A stretch of 64,000 nt of DNA. It comes from Capitulum mitella (taxonomy: Eukaryota > Arthropoda > Thecostraca > Pollicipedomorpha > Pollicipedidae). The stretch's first letter is position 1. Each line of letters starts with the position of its first letter. Below the pieces are notes generated by a model. The model was not told the origin of the DNA. It made no database searches and saw nothing but the letters and a program-made list of their open reading frames with translations. The stretch lies in assembly GCA_030062745.1 (NCBI GenBank), contig CP099839.1, forward strand, positions 3,105,001-3,169,000, in the 5' to 3' direction. Positions 21,001 to 33,395 of the stretch are shown here, piece after piece. The position numbers and the translations under genes are program-made.

Positions 21001-24000
21001 GGTTATGATGTTAGGCGATGGAACTCAGTTCCTCCATTTTTTTACTGGCGTCCATTTCTTATTGGCCTGTTTTTCTTATTGACGTAAAAATGCAAAGAGA
21101 AGCTCACCACTGTCTTGCATGTCCGTCGCGTTATTTTAGCTATCGCTGCCGTGACCGTCGCGGCGTTGTCCTGCTGTCCAGGATTGCGTGGAGGTGCTGC
21201 TCTCCATGGTGGAGACTGAGGACGACGACGTGCTGGAGGCGGTGCTGTCCTGCCTGGTGAACGTGGCCGTCCTGGACCGCTGGCACGAGCTCTTCACGCC
21301 GCAGCTGTCTCTGTGAGTGGGCCGCCGTCCGGTTCCGGGCCGCCAGTCAAGGGGACGGCGCTGCGTCGATGGGTCAGGTCCGAGCGGTTCTGCCCTCAGG
21401 CAACAGAGGACTATTCTGTCAGCTCTGTGGGTGGGGGTCTGGCATAGCAGAATGGCTGTGGAGGTGACAGATTCGGATTGACTGGGAGGCAGACGACAGG
21501 GAGATGGTACCCTGTCATTCGTTAAGCTACCGTTTCAGGTGCATGGACTCTTGCAACGTGTCTGCAGAATTGTATGCCGACATATAGGATTCCCGTCGTG
21601 GTTGTATGTACGTTGTACGTATCTATGTATGTTGAGCCCAACAGCTAATCATGCTTCTGCAGGCTGTACAGCATGGTGGACGAGGCGCCGCCCCGACTTC
21701 AGACCCACGCCCTGCGGCTGCTGGTGAACCTCTCCTGCAACGATGTGACCGTGCCGGCTCTGTTGGCCGCCCAGGTTCGTGTTCTCGCGGCGCTCGGCAT
21801 TTGCTGATGTTCTCGATCGCAGCAGTGTAACTCCGCCTCGCTGTGTGCCCGTGACGACTGGCAGCAGCCCACTTTTGGCTGTTTTTCGGAATATACTCGA
21901 GTCCAAGGGTCATCGTTGGTGTTATGGGGAACCCAAGTATTTCGGGATGAATTGACACGCCTTCGCCAGTGGGAACAGTAAACGGCAAGCATGAAATGCG
22001 CCAGTTACAACAGATTGCTGCATCAGATGGTGGCATAGTTATTCTAGTGCATCCGGCCGATCTGCCGGTATTTAGCTGACCACGTCGTCGCGCGCCATTG
22101 TTCCGTCTCCCAGCCCGCCATCCTGCAGCTCTCCGCGGCTGGCTGACAGCCGTGCCGCGCCGTCGCGCAGGGTCCGCGGAAGCTGCTGTACTACCTGGAG
22201 CCGAGCACGGAGGAGACGGTGCTGCTGCGGCTGGTGACGCTGCTGGCCGCCCTGACGACGGCCGCCGCCCGGCTGCACGTCGACCCGGCGCTGGACCTGC
22301 CGCCGGCGCAGAAGGTGGCCGCCCCGGACACCATGTGAGTCCACCGGGCCGACGCGGGCCCCGTCAGGCGCCGCCGGCGCAGAAGGTGGCCGCCCCGGAC
22401 ACCATGTGAGTCCACCGGGCCGACGCGGGTCCCGTCCGGCGCCGCACGGCCGGTGGAGCCCGGCGGCGCGAGGCGGACCGGCCGGGAGGGATGCTGCCTG
22501 CGCACCGAGTCGGTCGGAAGGCACATTTCGAGGTCAGCAGACGTTTTGCCATAGTGGACTGCGTTGTGTCCTGTGCGTCGACACAGGGTACAAAATTGAA
22601 ACTTCTGTACCCTAAAAATATAAAGTTAAATATTCTTTACAAATAAAAGTGTTCTTGTTTCTTTTTTCACACCTTCAAGGGTTTTGGGTTCACGAGGATG
22701 AATGAGCCTCTGACTCGTTTTTGGTGCACTGTTAACCATGTGCCATATTATTTCCAAAGAACTGAGTTGGTCTGGGTCTGACTGTTGATGACATTTCAGG
22801 GGTATCAGTGATTTGAGAAATTGGTACAAAAAAAAACTGGTTGACTTATACAGGGTTTTCCGTCTTCGACCACATGTCAGTGTTGGAGAAAAGGTTGACT
22901 CAGTTTTGCATTTCTGAGGTTGGTGTGCCTGTGTGCTTCAACTTTTTCCACGTCCCTCGCGCCTTGCGTGACGATTTTGGCCACTCCGGTTGGAATATTA
23001 GACCCAGGCTCAACTCAGATCGAAATCGATACGTGAATGTGTCGCAAGCGCTTCACGACGTACTGTAAGTGAAGGAGTAGTAGGAGTGCTTATCTGACGG
23101 TTTAGAGGAACTGGGCTGCACGGCACGATTTTTTTATACGCATGCCTTCTCCTTCGCACTAGATACTATTGCTCCGCGATGTTAAACATGTTTCCTGGTG
23201 CATGGTGCATATTTAAGGAAAATTGTTTTTAATTAAAATTCACTCTCGACGGGACAGGAAAATATGAACTTATCCATGATAGCTGTTGACCCGTAGTCAG
23301 TGACTCAAGGAATGGTCTCGAGACATGTTGAGTCCCAGCTCCAGGCGTTCAGGGGCTGGTATAGTGGAGGTAGGTGCCTTGAACACGCCAGGTGACAGTG
23401 TGTGCTCTGTGTTGATGTGAACAGAATACCTACTGGTGGCGCTCATTTTAGCGTCTCCATAGTGATACGTCATTCTTTCTCACATTCTTTGTGTTTGATT
23501 AGGACTTCTTGTAGTTAGCATACGACCACGAAACTGATTACCTTCCTTGCGGCAAGGCCGTAATAATCAGGAATGGCCTAATATTGGTCTCGTGAAATTT
23601 TCATTGAGACGCCCTCCATGTGTATGCGGACTTCGCGCACCCGTTATGACATTATGATAGATAATGGTGTCACTGTGAGGCCCAACTTTCGTTTTTCATA
23701 GACGTGGTTGATGCAATATTTAGTTAACTCAGTTTTATGTCAGATCTGTGATTAATCTCTTATTATTATCGTTGCCACGATCTTTTTATGTCATAGCTTA
23801 TCCGTATGATTTCTTACGTGTCTTTTCGACGCTTGCAACAACTTTTCTCAGTGGTAAACATGCTTGGTCTACTATTGCCTAAAACATGTGGTCTGCCAAT
23901 TCGCAATCAGAGGTGAGGACACACTTGTCATGGCTGCGTCGTCAAAACGTCATGTCGTGCAAACATGTTTACACTGGCACCAGCGAAAATCCGTTTCAAA

Positions 24001-24476
24001 GACCACCTTTTAAGCTTGCCGTTTACACGTCGCGCGTTTGAATCAGTTGTTCCCGAGATTTGCTCCAGATTTCACGCTGCGGGCAATGTTGTGCCGTGCG
24101 CCACGACTGTGGCCGTATTGGCTGTCGTGTCATTCGTTGCTCCGGTGTCATTTTTGGTGTCCGTCGCTACCATGTTGTGCGCAGTGCACCGTGTCCCTGT
24201 TGTGTTACATCATATGTCGGTCGCCCCGGTGATTCAGCGCGCCGCGGTGACGTCGTTCAGCCACGTTCGCCGCAGACACGCCCAGGTTTATGTACGGCGA
24301 GGGCGTGCGGCGCCGCGGTGACGTCACTCGGCCACCTTTGCCGCAGGTACGCGCAGATATACGGCGTGGGCGTGCGGCCGCGGCTGGCGCACAAGGCGGC
24401 GGCGCTGGCGGCCCACCATCCGGCCGAGGACGTGCGCCTGCAGGCGGACAGGCTGCGGCAGGCGCTGGACGCCTAG
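18080..24476 (+). CDS. ARMC10: ARMC10-like membrane-anchored armadillo-repeat protein
   Basis: Nine exons: 18080-18197, 18665-18888, 19300-19517, 20228-20345, 20657-20791, 21182-21312, 21663-21774, 22171-22334 and 24347-24476. They total 1350 nt, exactly 449 residues plus TAG, with all phases consistent. Residues ~9-27 (VAFCSAVFAGFAYVGYTLF) form an N-terminal membrane anchor followed by basic RKKHSKK, the topology of ARMC10/ARMCX proteins of the mitochondrial outer membrane. Residues ~40-185 are a basic, Pro/Ala-rich linker. Armadillo repeats follow: LVTIANCCAFTANQ, QTVSNLALNQENQEQM, LSCLVNVAVLDRWHELF and LRLLVNLSCNDVTVPALLAAQ, matching ARMC10 in order and spacing. Mammalian ARMC10 binds mitochondrial dynamics factors. 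Exon 1 is CpG-poor and the rest is extremely GC-rich. Splice sites of exons 8 and 9 are tandemly duplicated. The family call is firm, but orthology to ARMC10 rather than ARMCX cannot be settled by eye. Confidence 0.85.
19585..19945 (+). repeat. ~70-bp minisatellite in ARMC10 intron 3
   Basis: About five diverged copies of a ~70-bp unit share TACCGTTCTGGGGCGG and CAGAACGC-type cores. Lack of stops in the unit creates a long spurious minus-strand frame across this intron and neighbouring exons. Confidence 0.8.
22299..22445 (+). repeat. 71-bp tandem duplication of the ARMC10 exon 8 donor
   Basis: The end of exon 8 plus its donor (GGACACCAT|GTGAGTCCACC) is repeated at a period of 71 bp, nearly identical. 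The second donor lies at ~22405. Using it would read ATG TGA directly after the first copy and truncate the protein. Confidence 0.85.
24241..24380 (+). repeat. 71-bp tandem duplication of the ARMC10 exon 9 acceptor
   Basis: GCCGCGGTGACGTC...GCCGCAG plus the first ~35 bases of exon 9 occur at 24241 and again at 24312. The upstream copy is diverged and carries a net four extra bases in its exon-like part, so it would frameshift. The downstream copy (exon from 24347) is the functional one. Confidence 0.8.
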
Positions 24477-27387
24477 TCGGCCGGGCAGGGCGGCGTCCGG
24501 AGCGTCCGGAACACCCGCGAGCTTGGAGTAGTGCCGCCCGCGGGCTAGGGGATGCTGACTTAGGCTGTTTCGGTTACGTGGCAGTGAGTTGTCGGGCTTC
24601 TTCGACCTTTTGCGTGGTTTTGGCGCACAGCTTTGGCATGTTTTGCATCGGCATTTTGGTAGGCTTTTGGGAGGAGCAGTGACTGTAAAAGTTACAAGTT
24701 ATGGAATTTCCGGGGTAAATACTGGTCATCTCCTGCCAGAAAATAGCAAAGAATCCTGCCTGCCTCACTTATCAAGTTGTAGCATTTCGTGGCGCTTTGC
24801 TTTTTATCACGTATATATCCATTTGTCTTAAATTTCCTTGATCTCAATTTTTGGGAGGGTTTTCAGTGCTTGCGGTACTTTTTGCCAGTGCCACTATTCC
24901 GTTGGGTTGGTGAACAACATGATGATTTTCTGGACTTACCACCTACTGACTATTGATTATCGCGTAGAGTTCGTTGACGTCTGAATTTTTTTTCGACATG
25001 TTTAGCGAGGTCTTTTGATGGCGATGCCGATGTACGGACATCTTCATTACCTACATCCGGTAGCTATGTTTCCTTTACTGTGCAGCGCAGGGCCATAAAT
25101 ACGTTTCGCAGTATGGTGAAGGCAGTTGGAAGGCCTCTGAGGACATGATTTAGTGTCAGAACCAGAGCAAAAGGACTCAAAGAGGGTGAAACACCATAAG
25201 CGGGTGGGATCAAGGCTATGGTTGGATACATGTTTTCGAAGTTCTATATATCTTTCGTAACTTGGGTCGTTCATTTAATAAGTGTCGTGTGGCCCATCCG
25301 AAACTTAGGTACGCCCTCGTGAAAAGGAGATTGCAAAGAAAAAATAGTATTTCTTATGTTTTTTCCGAGATTTTCAACTCACAGCAGATGGCTCCCTTCT
25401 TCCGTAAGGAAATCCTAACTACGACGGGAAGTGCAGTCTTGTGGTATCGAGGCGATACTTAAATTTATCTCAGCGATTTGTTCGCAGGTTTGTAATGGGG
25501 GAACATTATCGTAACATAAACTAAAATAATTCCCATTGGGCGTTGTCCTGCTGTGCGGCCGCAGGCGTCTTTTTGCCACGGCTTTCATGGACCTCTAACT
25601 TCATTGTCATGCGGGGCACTGGTACTCGTCAGCGATGAAAGCCATGACAAGGTAGGTGCGTAATGGGTATCGAATAAACTTCATAAGTCGATTTTTTTTG
25701 TCAGGACTTCTTTGCCGATCTTCCTCCGTCCAAAACAAACAAGCAAAAGAAAACAAAGAAATAAAAATAAAATAAAATAAAATAATGCCGCACACGGAAG
25801 CAATGACAATGCAGGGCTCGCTATACACATTTTGTCCGGATTGTTTCGGAAATCGTCAGTGCTGATGCTAAAATGCTATGCGGGAATCGGAAGTTTACTG
25901 GGGGAATGTGACACCTTCCATGCTGTCTCAGTGCGGCGTTTCCCTAGGAACTTCCTGCAGTTTGTTTTATAAATTGAGCCCGAACGTGTTGAAGTGGATA
26001 GCATCAGAACCAGCATCCATGCTGAGACGAGCCTGTTGCCTGACCCTGACCCCCGCCATCTGTGTTCCTATAAATGAAATATGTTTGTCCCATGTGCCGA
26101 ACCAGATGGCGCCGGAGGATCACATAATCGCGTCGTACATCTTAACGACACGGCCATCCCGTGCGCGGCCGACCCTTTTGGCTCAAACACCGGCGTCCCT
26201 TCGGGATTCGAGTCCAGTGCCTGCCACGCACTGGACTCCGCTGTCCGATTCGTCATTCACCGGCCACGGCGACGGCACCAATTTGCGTTGGAGAAAGCGC
26301 ACAGACCGTGCGCACAGAACATGAACAGTTTGCTTCATGGTCCCGACATACACGGAAATCTTTGGTTTTTGAGAGGGATATGGAATGGCACTGGCAGGGG
26401 ACATCAGGAAGTCCTTCAAACCTTTGAAGAGATGTATCGCCACGTATATCTTGAGTGTTAAGAGATGTTTCCGCCACAATTGATATTTTATCCAAGTATG
26501 GATCGGTGAAATGGGTTGTCATGCTGTATGTCGGTCTTCTCAGTCCAAACGCTAGTACGGCAGTCCGTATGAAACGTCCGTGATGTCAACATTACATTGT
26601 GAAAAATCGTCGCCGGACCGTGTTATTTTGCAACTTGCGTTCTGTTACTGTTTAATTAAGCATCCTGTTTCCGTATGTTGTCTCCTTGAGTGCTTGGCGT
26701 GTCTTAGGAACGCAGCGTGTGATACGGTTGAACTTGCGCTGACGTAGGATGCACCTAGATAATGATTATGTTGGTCATTGCACGACCTCAGGTCCTGCGC
26801 GAACTCAGGCTGTTTTCGTGGATGATGCGTAGCGTTCGTGCGATATTGTGCTCTCTGCTCGCACCTGTAGCCCACTGGATTAGTGACGTTTGTTTCCACG
26901 CTTATTTTTGTATTTTCGTCACGACATGATTATATTTGCGTTTTTTATGGCTGTAGTCATGGATGTGATTGTTTCGTTGTTAAATATACCTACATGATGA
27001 CACATTGTTCCCAGTTCAGATTTTTCCGGGAAGACGGACCCTTGAATTTGACGGTAAGTATGCCCCTCACGAGAAACATCCTCGCCGAGGTTGCCGTTTT
27101 GATCGCGCCGTGTCGAGAGGAGGCGCAGCAGCCACGGCCAGCGCCCGTGTGCTGATGGCGTCTGAGAACGGGGCGTGGGGAAGTCCCGCAACTGGCCCCG
27201 GGGAAGGTGAACCTGTTTGGTGCCCGGAATCGACGAACTAGTTTTAATACGTTCGGCTTTTGTCAGTCTTCGTCATTTCACACGCGGTATCCCACAGGCC
27301 ATGATGGGCCCCATTGCCCTTCTGTCAACCTGAGCTGGAACTAACCAAAAATAAACGGAAACACATGCATTTTGCCCTTGACAATGC

Positions 27388-27656
27388 GATACGCACTGGC
27401 GGATCCAGGAGGGGACCATCTCCGTCATGACCCCCCAACCGCGATTAGGGGAGAGCGGGCAAATGGTCTTAGCCCCAAAAGACGGGTATTTCTATTACTC
27501 AACCAGTATGAAGTCGCTGGAACTCTGAATCCGACCCATGGCCAGCGTCTTCCACCTCCCCCCTCCCCGTTAACGACTCCGCTGATCTACCATCTAGACC
27601 TAGGAAACTGGTTTGCCGTTCCCTAAACGGAGCAGCTGGATCCGCTCCTGGCGATG
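27388..27656. mobile_element. Probable hAT-type non-autonomous element (MITE)
   Basis: The left end CACTGGCGGATCCAGGAGGG and the right end ..CTGGATCCGCTCCTGGCG are imperfect inverted repeats ~265 bp apart. The CACTGGCGGATCCAG-type end is typical of hAT MITEs. Flanks share GCGAT, a possible trace of the 8-bp target duplication. There is no coding capacity. Confidence 0.5.
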
Positions 27657-29529
27657 CAAATCGGAAGACCAAATCAAATCGTATAGTACGCGCAGTCATG
27701 CTTATGCGGTGCTAACAGTATCATCCTATCACTGGCAAACGTGAGCGCAGACTGTTTTCACTCCACAAGATACCGTGAATGGGACGAAACAATTGAAGGA
27801 GAGCATACAAGAGATTATTTTGCTTACGGTATGGTAACGTTATACGAATACACAGCCCCTTCTTTATCTCTGTGCACAGCAATGCCGAGTCTTGCGTTTC
27901 GTGTGGGAATAGCGGATCGGCATCGCAGTATTTTTTCTCAGTATCGGCATCATCTTTTTCTTTTGACGTCATTGGTTGCAATAATCAGCTGAGCCTCAGA
28001 ATCCCGTTCCCAGTTTGCCATGGTGTACAATGCGGATTTGGCAAAACGCGTTGAGTCCAGTGTTTGCCAGCTACCGTGGGCGGATTTCGTGCAGTGCAGC
28101 GTTGGTACGGTTACTGGGAACAAGCTGTCTGAATAGTCAGACCCTTAAAATAAGGCGTATAGTTCTTCTTCGAGAGGCGCCTCGTGGTAAATGGGATTAA
28201 TAGTCTGCGCTGTGATTTGTAACTGGTGCATTAGACAAGGAATACTTACGACGACGTATGACAAGTCAAATTTGCACTGTGTTTGAAGGTTATCTTGTGT
28301 TTCCGGTGCGCTGTTCACTCAGTTGAACATCTAGATGGTTATATTTCTTTACCAAAAACGTTGTAACAGGGGTGATGATTTTTTGTCTATGGTTGTGACT
28401 TGTGAGCCAGTTGGAAGTAAAATGAATGGTTGTGTTTTTATTGCTGCTGTGGGCTTAGGTGATTTTGGGGCAACAATTACAAGGAGGTATGTAATGTTTG
28501 ATTCATCGTGCAGTGTCTAGCTGCAATTTGAAAATGAACATGCTTCAGATCAGCACTTTTCTTCCGCATAGATCGCCACCATTCAGTAGAACATTTTCGA
28601 AGCTTGTGCTTGATTCAGAATTTTGTAGTTCACTCAGCTGTGACTCATGATGTGCCAACTTGAAATTGATTCAGACTTCAAGTCTTGTTACAAAATTGGT
28701 TCTGACCCTAAAAATCTGGGTCATCTCAACTCGTAGGACTCAGGGAAAAATATAACCTATACAAATTAAAGCATCTGGTTAACCTGCAGTATCATTGTAA
28801 AATGAGCAAAGTGGTTGGAAGCAGAATACCTATGATCCCGAATTTTTGTACTACAATAAACAAAAATAGTGTAGTTTTGTTGCTGTATAAGATATATAAC
28901 TGTTTCTGGAATTATTCATTTTAAAATGTTCATGTCATTGTCATCAAGAGTGCAGCTATATGCAAGTTATTGGCATTGCAAACGGCATTTGTAGGTCCAG
29001 CATTTCCATGTTTCCACACCCAGGAATGGCCAGCTTTTTAAGGTAATTGGTAAGTTTGCTAGACCATAAATGCATTTCAACCAGAGCTGTTTATGCACTC
29101 TTCAGACAGCTTGATGTGTGGGATGTATGATGTATTGTTCCCTACTGCTTGGTAAACAATACATATTAGAAACTAGTGAACTGAGTACTGAATGTGACAG
29201 AGCATCTTAATTTTGCAGCATCAGAAATATGCCATGTTGCACCAAAAATGTGATGCTCAATTATGGATACAGTTCCAGTTGGACCCATGAAAATCACTCA
29301 GAGGATAATAACAAAGTTTTTGAAGGAGGAGGTGAAGTGGGTCCATCCCTATGGCATTTCTGGTGACAAGTGATGAAAAAGATACCTTTGAAATGTGTGT
29401 GTAAAGCTTCAGTCTAAAATTTTCAGTACTGAATTGGTCCAAAAATAAAGACAACTTGCATTCCATTGGAATCTATGTATGTGTCTGTTAACAAGCTGCG
29501 GTTAAGCCACATGGGATGCATTCCATCAC

Positions 29530-31366
29530 AATGTAAGCCCATATCTCCAAATGGACTGTCACTAAGCCACATAGGCAACAGACCCATGGAATGGAGACAG
29601 TTCTTTACCTGGTGTGTGACTTGTCTTACTGCAGTTCATATGTTTGAAGAGACATTGACTGTTACAATGGGTAATGAACATGCATGTTGGCATAATAAAA
29701 GAGATACACTATACTGGGTCAGATTGTGATCTTGCCAATAATTCCTCAAGTTTACACTAGCAATCAGTCTGTGCATGCCATCTGATAAGTTTAAAGTGAT
29801 GAAAGTTCTACTTTTTGTGAAATTCATGATTGGAGTTAAAGGATAAAATTGGACTTATTGCATGTTTTCTCTCCATCATTCTTAGCCATTTCTATGATTT
29901 ATCACCAGCTTACATGATTGTTTATGTGGATTTTGACCTGAAATCTTAACACAGGTGTTTTGGGATCTAGTACTCATTTTCATAACTTTCCATTTGTTGG
30001 AAAAGTATTCATCAAATCACTGAGTTTTGGCAGTGGTTTTTGGGCCTCAAATTCAGAGTCACCACCTTGTTAAGATGCCATTAGTAGCTGCATGTGTTCA
30101 AAAATATTCCTAAAATTGTTTAAGAGGCTTAGTGCACCAGCTTAAATTTAGCAAATATTACACTCTTCCCCTCACATTGTGACTGAGCCATTGGGGGATT
30201 TTTACACTTCATTCAGTGATTTAGCTTAGAAGCATTTGAGTATCCAGTTTGTCTGTATCCAATCCATTGTAACTGTAAGATAACTTAGCTTAGAAGTAAG
30301 GGAGTTGTTTAATTCACATGCCAACAAGATAACTTTCTGGGATTTAAAGGGGGGGGGCAGATTCCTTCCCTGACCAGGTTTGATTCAGCCCAGAAGTCAT
30401 CAGTTCCTATGGAGACACACATTAAAGCATTTTGGCAGACTGCAATGTTTGTGAACAGTGAACAGCAGAATAGCCAGATATGTGGAATGTATTGTATTTC
30501 AGTTATGTTCTGCTCAAGATAGGTGCTGTCATGAAGTATCAACCTTCTTCTGAGCGCCATTTTACATGGTGCAAAAATATGTGAAATACATGCTTTTGAT
30601 TGAAATTCTGAGTTGGATGGAATTGGGGAAAGTGATTGAAAGGTTTACTCATGTTCAATCCTGTTCTGCTCATGACAGGCATTCTCATTTCAAAAATGGA
30701 CTGAATCCAAATGTTCCTAGATATGATAAGAAAAAATGGAATACTCAGTTTTGATTGGCTAATGAACAGGCTAAAATAGGGCAGTACAGTATGTAATGCA
30801 CAATTTGTCATTTTCAGTCATGTTTACTCACAATTTTTCATTCCAAAAATCAGCCCTATCCAATCACTCCTTTATACATTTTGGGAAATTTGTGAAGTAT
30901 CCCCCTCTGATTGGCTGAGGAAAAATTGAGCCCTTCTAAGGGATTTTGAGGAGAAAACATGTTTTTTTCATTTGGATTCAACATGTTTTGCCCTAATTAA
31001 GTGAATATAGGTGTTAACAGAGTGCTGTTATGCGTTTTGATTGTAAGGTGCACATCTGGTAATTAGAAAAAGCTTTGGACATGGCTGTTTGTTTCTGTTG
31101 CACTTAAACCATGAGTCATTGTATAGACCACAATGCACTGAAAAAAGCATGTCACTTCCCAGAAATCATATATAGTATTGATGCAAATTTTGCCCCCCAC
31201 TTTTAGCCTAGATCACTTAGGTTCAGTACAGTTAGAAGATCAAATTTCCATTTCAGTGTAGGCCCATATCTGTAAATGGTCTGCCACTAAGCATTATAAG
31301 TGACAAGCCTATGGTATGGAGACAGTTTTCTGCCTGGTTTGTGACTTGTCTTGCTGCAGTTCATGT
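29530..31366 (+). repeat. Pair of ~112-bp dispersed repeats
   Basis: Segments 29530-29642 and 31256-31366 match at roughly 80% (TGTRRGCCCATATCT at the left, TGTGACTTGTCTT and CTGCAGTTCAT at the right). They flank otherwise unrelated sequence, so two insertions of one family are more likely than a local duplication. Confidence 0.7.
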
Positions 31367-32897
31367 TGCCAAAGAAAGATAATACCAGAAAACTTATGAA
31401 CATTGCTGTTTTTTTCTGTTACATCTTAACCATTAGTCATTATGTGGATTGTAATCACTTCCCAAATATCAGATGTTGTCATCATCATTAACCCAAACCC
31501 ATTACATTGAGTATAGCTGAAAGATATATTTTCTGTCATATACAAGTGGTTAGCTACTGGTGATATGGTCCCCTTTGGTGAAAAACCCTGGGGCAACATG
31601 TTTTTAAGCATCTGTTTTTTGAAAGAATGTCTCCCAACACAAAAACAGCACCTTTTCCAACCCTGCCACAGTGGTAAAGGCAAAGGTGGGCTGCAAGTAG
31701 TCATGACCCTCTGTGGAGTAATTTAATATTTATGTGCCAGAAATTAAAATAATTGAAAGTTTCCAGAATTGAAAAATACAGTGCACAAAATCTGTGGCAT
31801 TTTGAGGTGATTAGATTTGTGTTGTCCTGCTTCTGGATGAAGTTTTGGCTATGCTCTGTTCACTGTGTAACCTGAATTTGTTGTGACACCTGCATGGCTC
31901 TCTGCAGCTACCTGCACCTGCTCAGAGACTGAGTCCTTCATTCAGAGACCCTTCCAGTACTGTTCACTGCTGCCAAAACCTTTATGCCCTTGTTTGCCAT
32001 TGACTCAGACATATTGAGGGTATTGAAGTCCCCAGTTAAGCATTTCTAGTCAAAATTGTCAGTGCAAGGTATATGACAGGTTACAGTGAAGGCATCTGTT
32101 GACATTGCCTTCCTTTGCTCTTTTCCTTTGTGGCTGTATGGCTGCATTGATTGACAAGATCCCCTAAACAGTGCTGACAAGGATGGGCTGGATAAAGAAG
32201 CAAAAAACAAACAAACAAACAGGTGCAACAGCTGCTTGTGTGTGGGGCTGTAAAAACTAGTGTTCAAACCAGGGTTGGAAATTTGGTTTTCATGCTTGGT
32301 GTCAGAGTATAATTTCTGTTTTGGAGTGCAAAATTTTCAAAATGTAATACTGGTTTAAGTTGTTGTTGTTGGTGTATGTCAGTTATGACACCATACCTGC
32401 TTCTTACTGCATGGAGACAGAGTCATTTGCTTGAACAGTTAGAAATTTGTCAACATGGATTTAATGTAGCTTTTTGATGGAGGTACACATTCAAACTCTT
32501 GGAGTATAAAATGCTTTTGGAGAACATGTTTTCTGGTGTTTGTCAATACCAGAAAACAAGACTTTTTCCAATCCTGTTCCAGATATCCTGGTGGTAGATT
32601 ATCTGATCATTATCTTTGTGGGATTAATCCCCTTTTGTATAGCATGCATTTGTTTTCTTGTGAGACTGATTATGTGTTTGGGTCCTCTGAATCAAAGATA
32701 CAAGCACAGGGAGTTACAGAGTCCATGTGTGATGTAAAATCCAGTTCCCTGGAATTAGTTAAATTGAGTTGAAAAAGAAGAAATAGAAAAAAGACTTGCA
32801 GTGGTAGAGAAGGCTAAGAATCACAGGCTGCATTGTTCACAGCACAGGCAACTGGTGCTTTTAAAGTGTTGTTTTGGTGTCGCAGAAATAAGCTAAT

Positions 32898-32998
32898 TTA
32901 TCGATATATATATAAATAAGCTATATATTTCTATATATATAAATATATATATATATATAGAAATAAGCTAAATTATATGTATATATATATTTATCGGC
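32898..32998. repeat. TA-rich microsatellite
   Basis: Interrupted (TA)n with a repeated AAATAAGCTA motif. Confidence 0.85.
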
Positions 32999-33333
32999 AG
33001 AAGCTCATTTCATCAGGATTAATTAATATCAGGACATATTAAGTCTTGTGTTGTGTCTACCGCCAGTTTCAGTATTTCACCTTTCCATACCTGTCATGGT
33101 GTTTTGTAGCATGCCTCTCTGAAAAGAAGTATCTGTTTGACATTCAGATTTGTACGGAACAAAGGAATGAAATGTACGTCGCTCGAGTGCCCTCAAAACA
33201 TCACAGTTATGAGTGTATTTCTTCATTTTTAGCCTCTCAGGAGTCGCTTTTGTGAAGCATGTGTCCTACATCGTTTGTGTGTTATATATGGTCATCATTG
33301 CTGTCTCAACAACTTTTTTTCTGTGTATTACAG

Positions 33334-33395
33334 ACATTGAGCTCTCTCCGAAGTCTCATTAGTAGGTGATCTGACTGGACCAGTGCCGGTTCACA
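33334..33395 (+). other. OSBP: OSBP 5' UTR part of the first coding exon
   Basis: A pyrimidine-rich tract ending in GTATTACAG at 33333 forms an acceptor 62 bases before the OSBP ATG. At least one non-coding upstream exon is therefore likely, placing the promoter further left. Confidence 0.5.

Larger units (their letters stand above)
24477..33333. other. Spacer between ARMC10 and OSBP coding exons
   Basis: The left part (to ~28280) is CpG-normal and includes the ARMC10 3' UTR, an A-rich (AAAAT)n run at 25755-25790 and a MITE-like element. The right part (~28280-33140) is AT-rich and almost devoid of CpG, and probably is transcribed as the OSBP 5' intron. No convincing coding exon was found. 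The best short candidate, 27018-27052 followed by GTAAGT, lacks neighbours to splice to. Confidence 0.5.
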
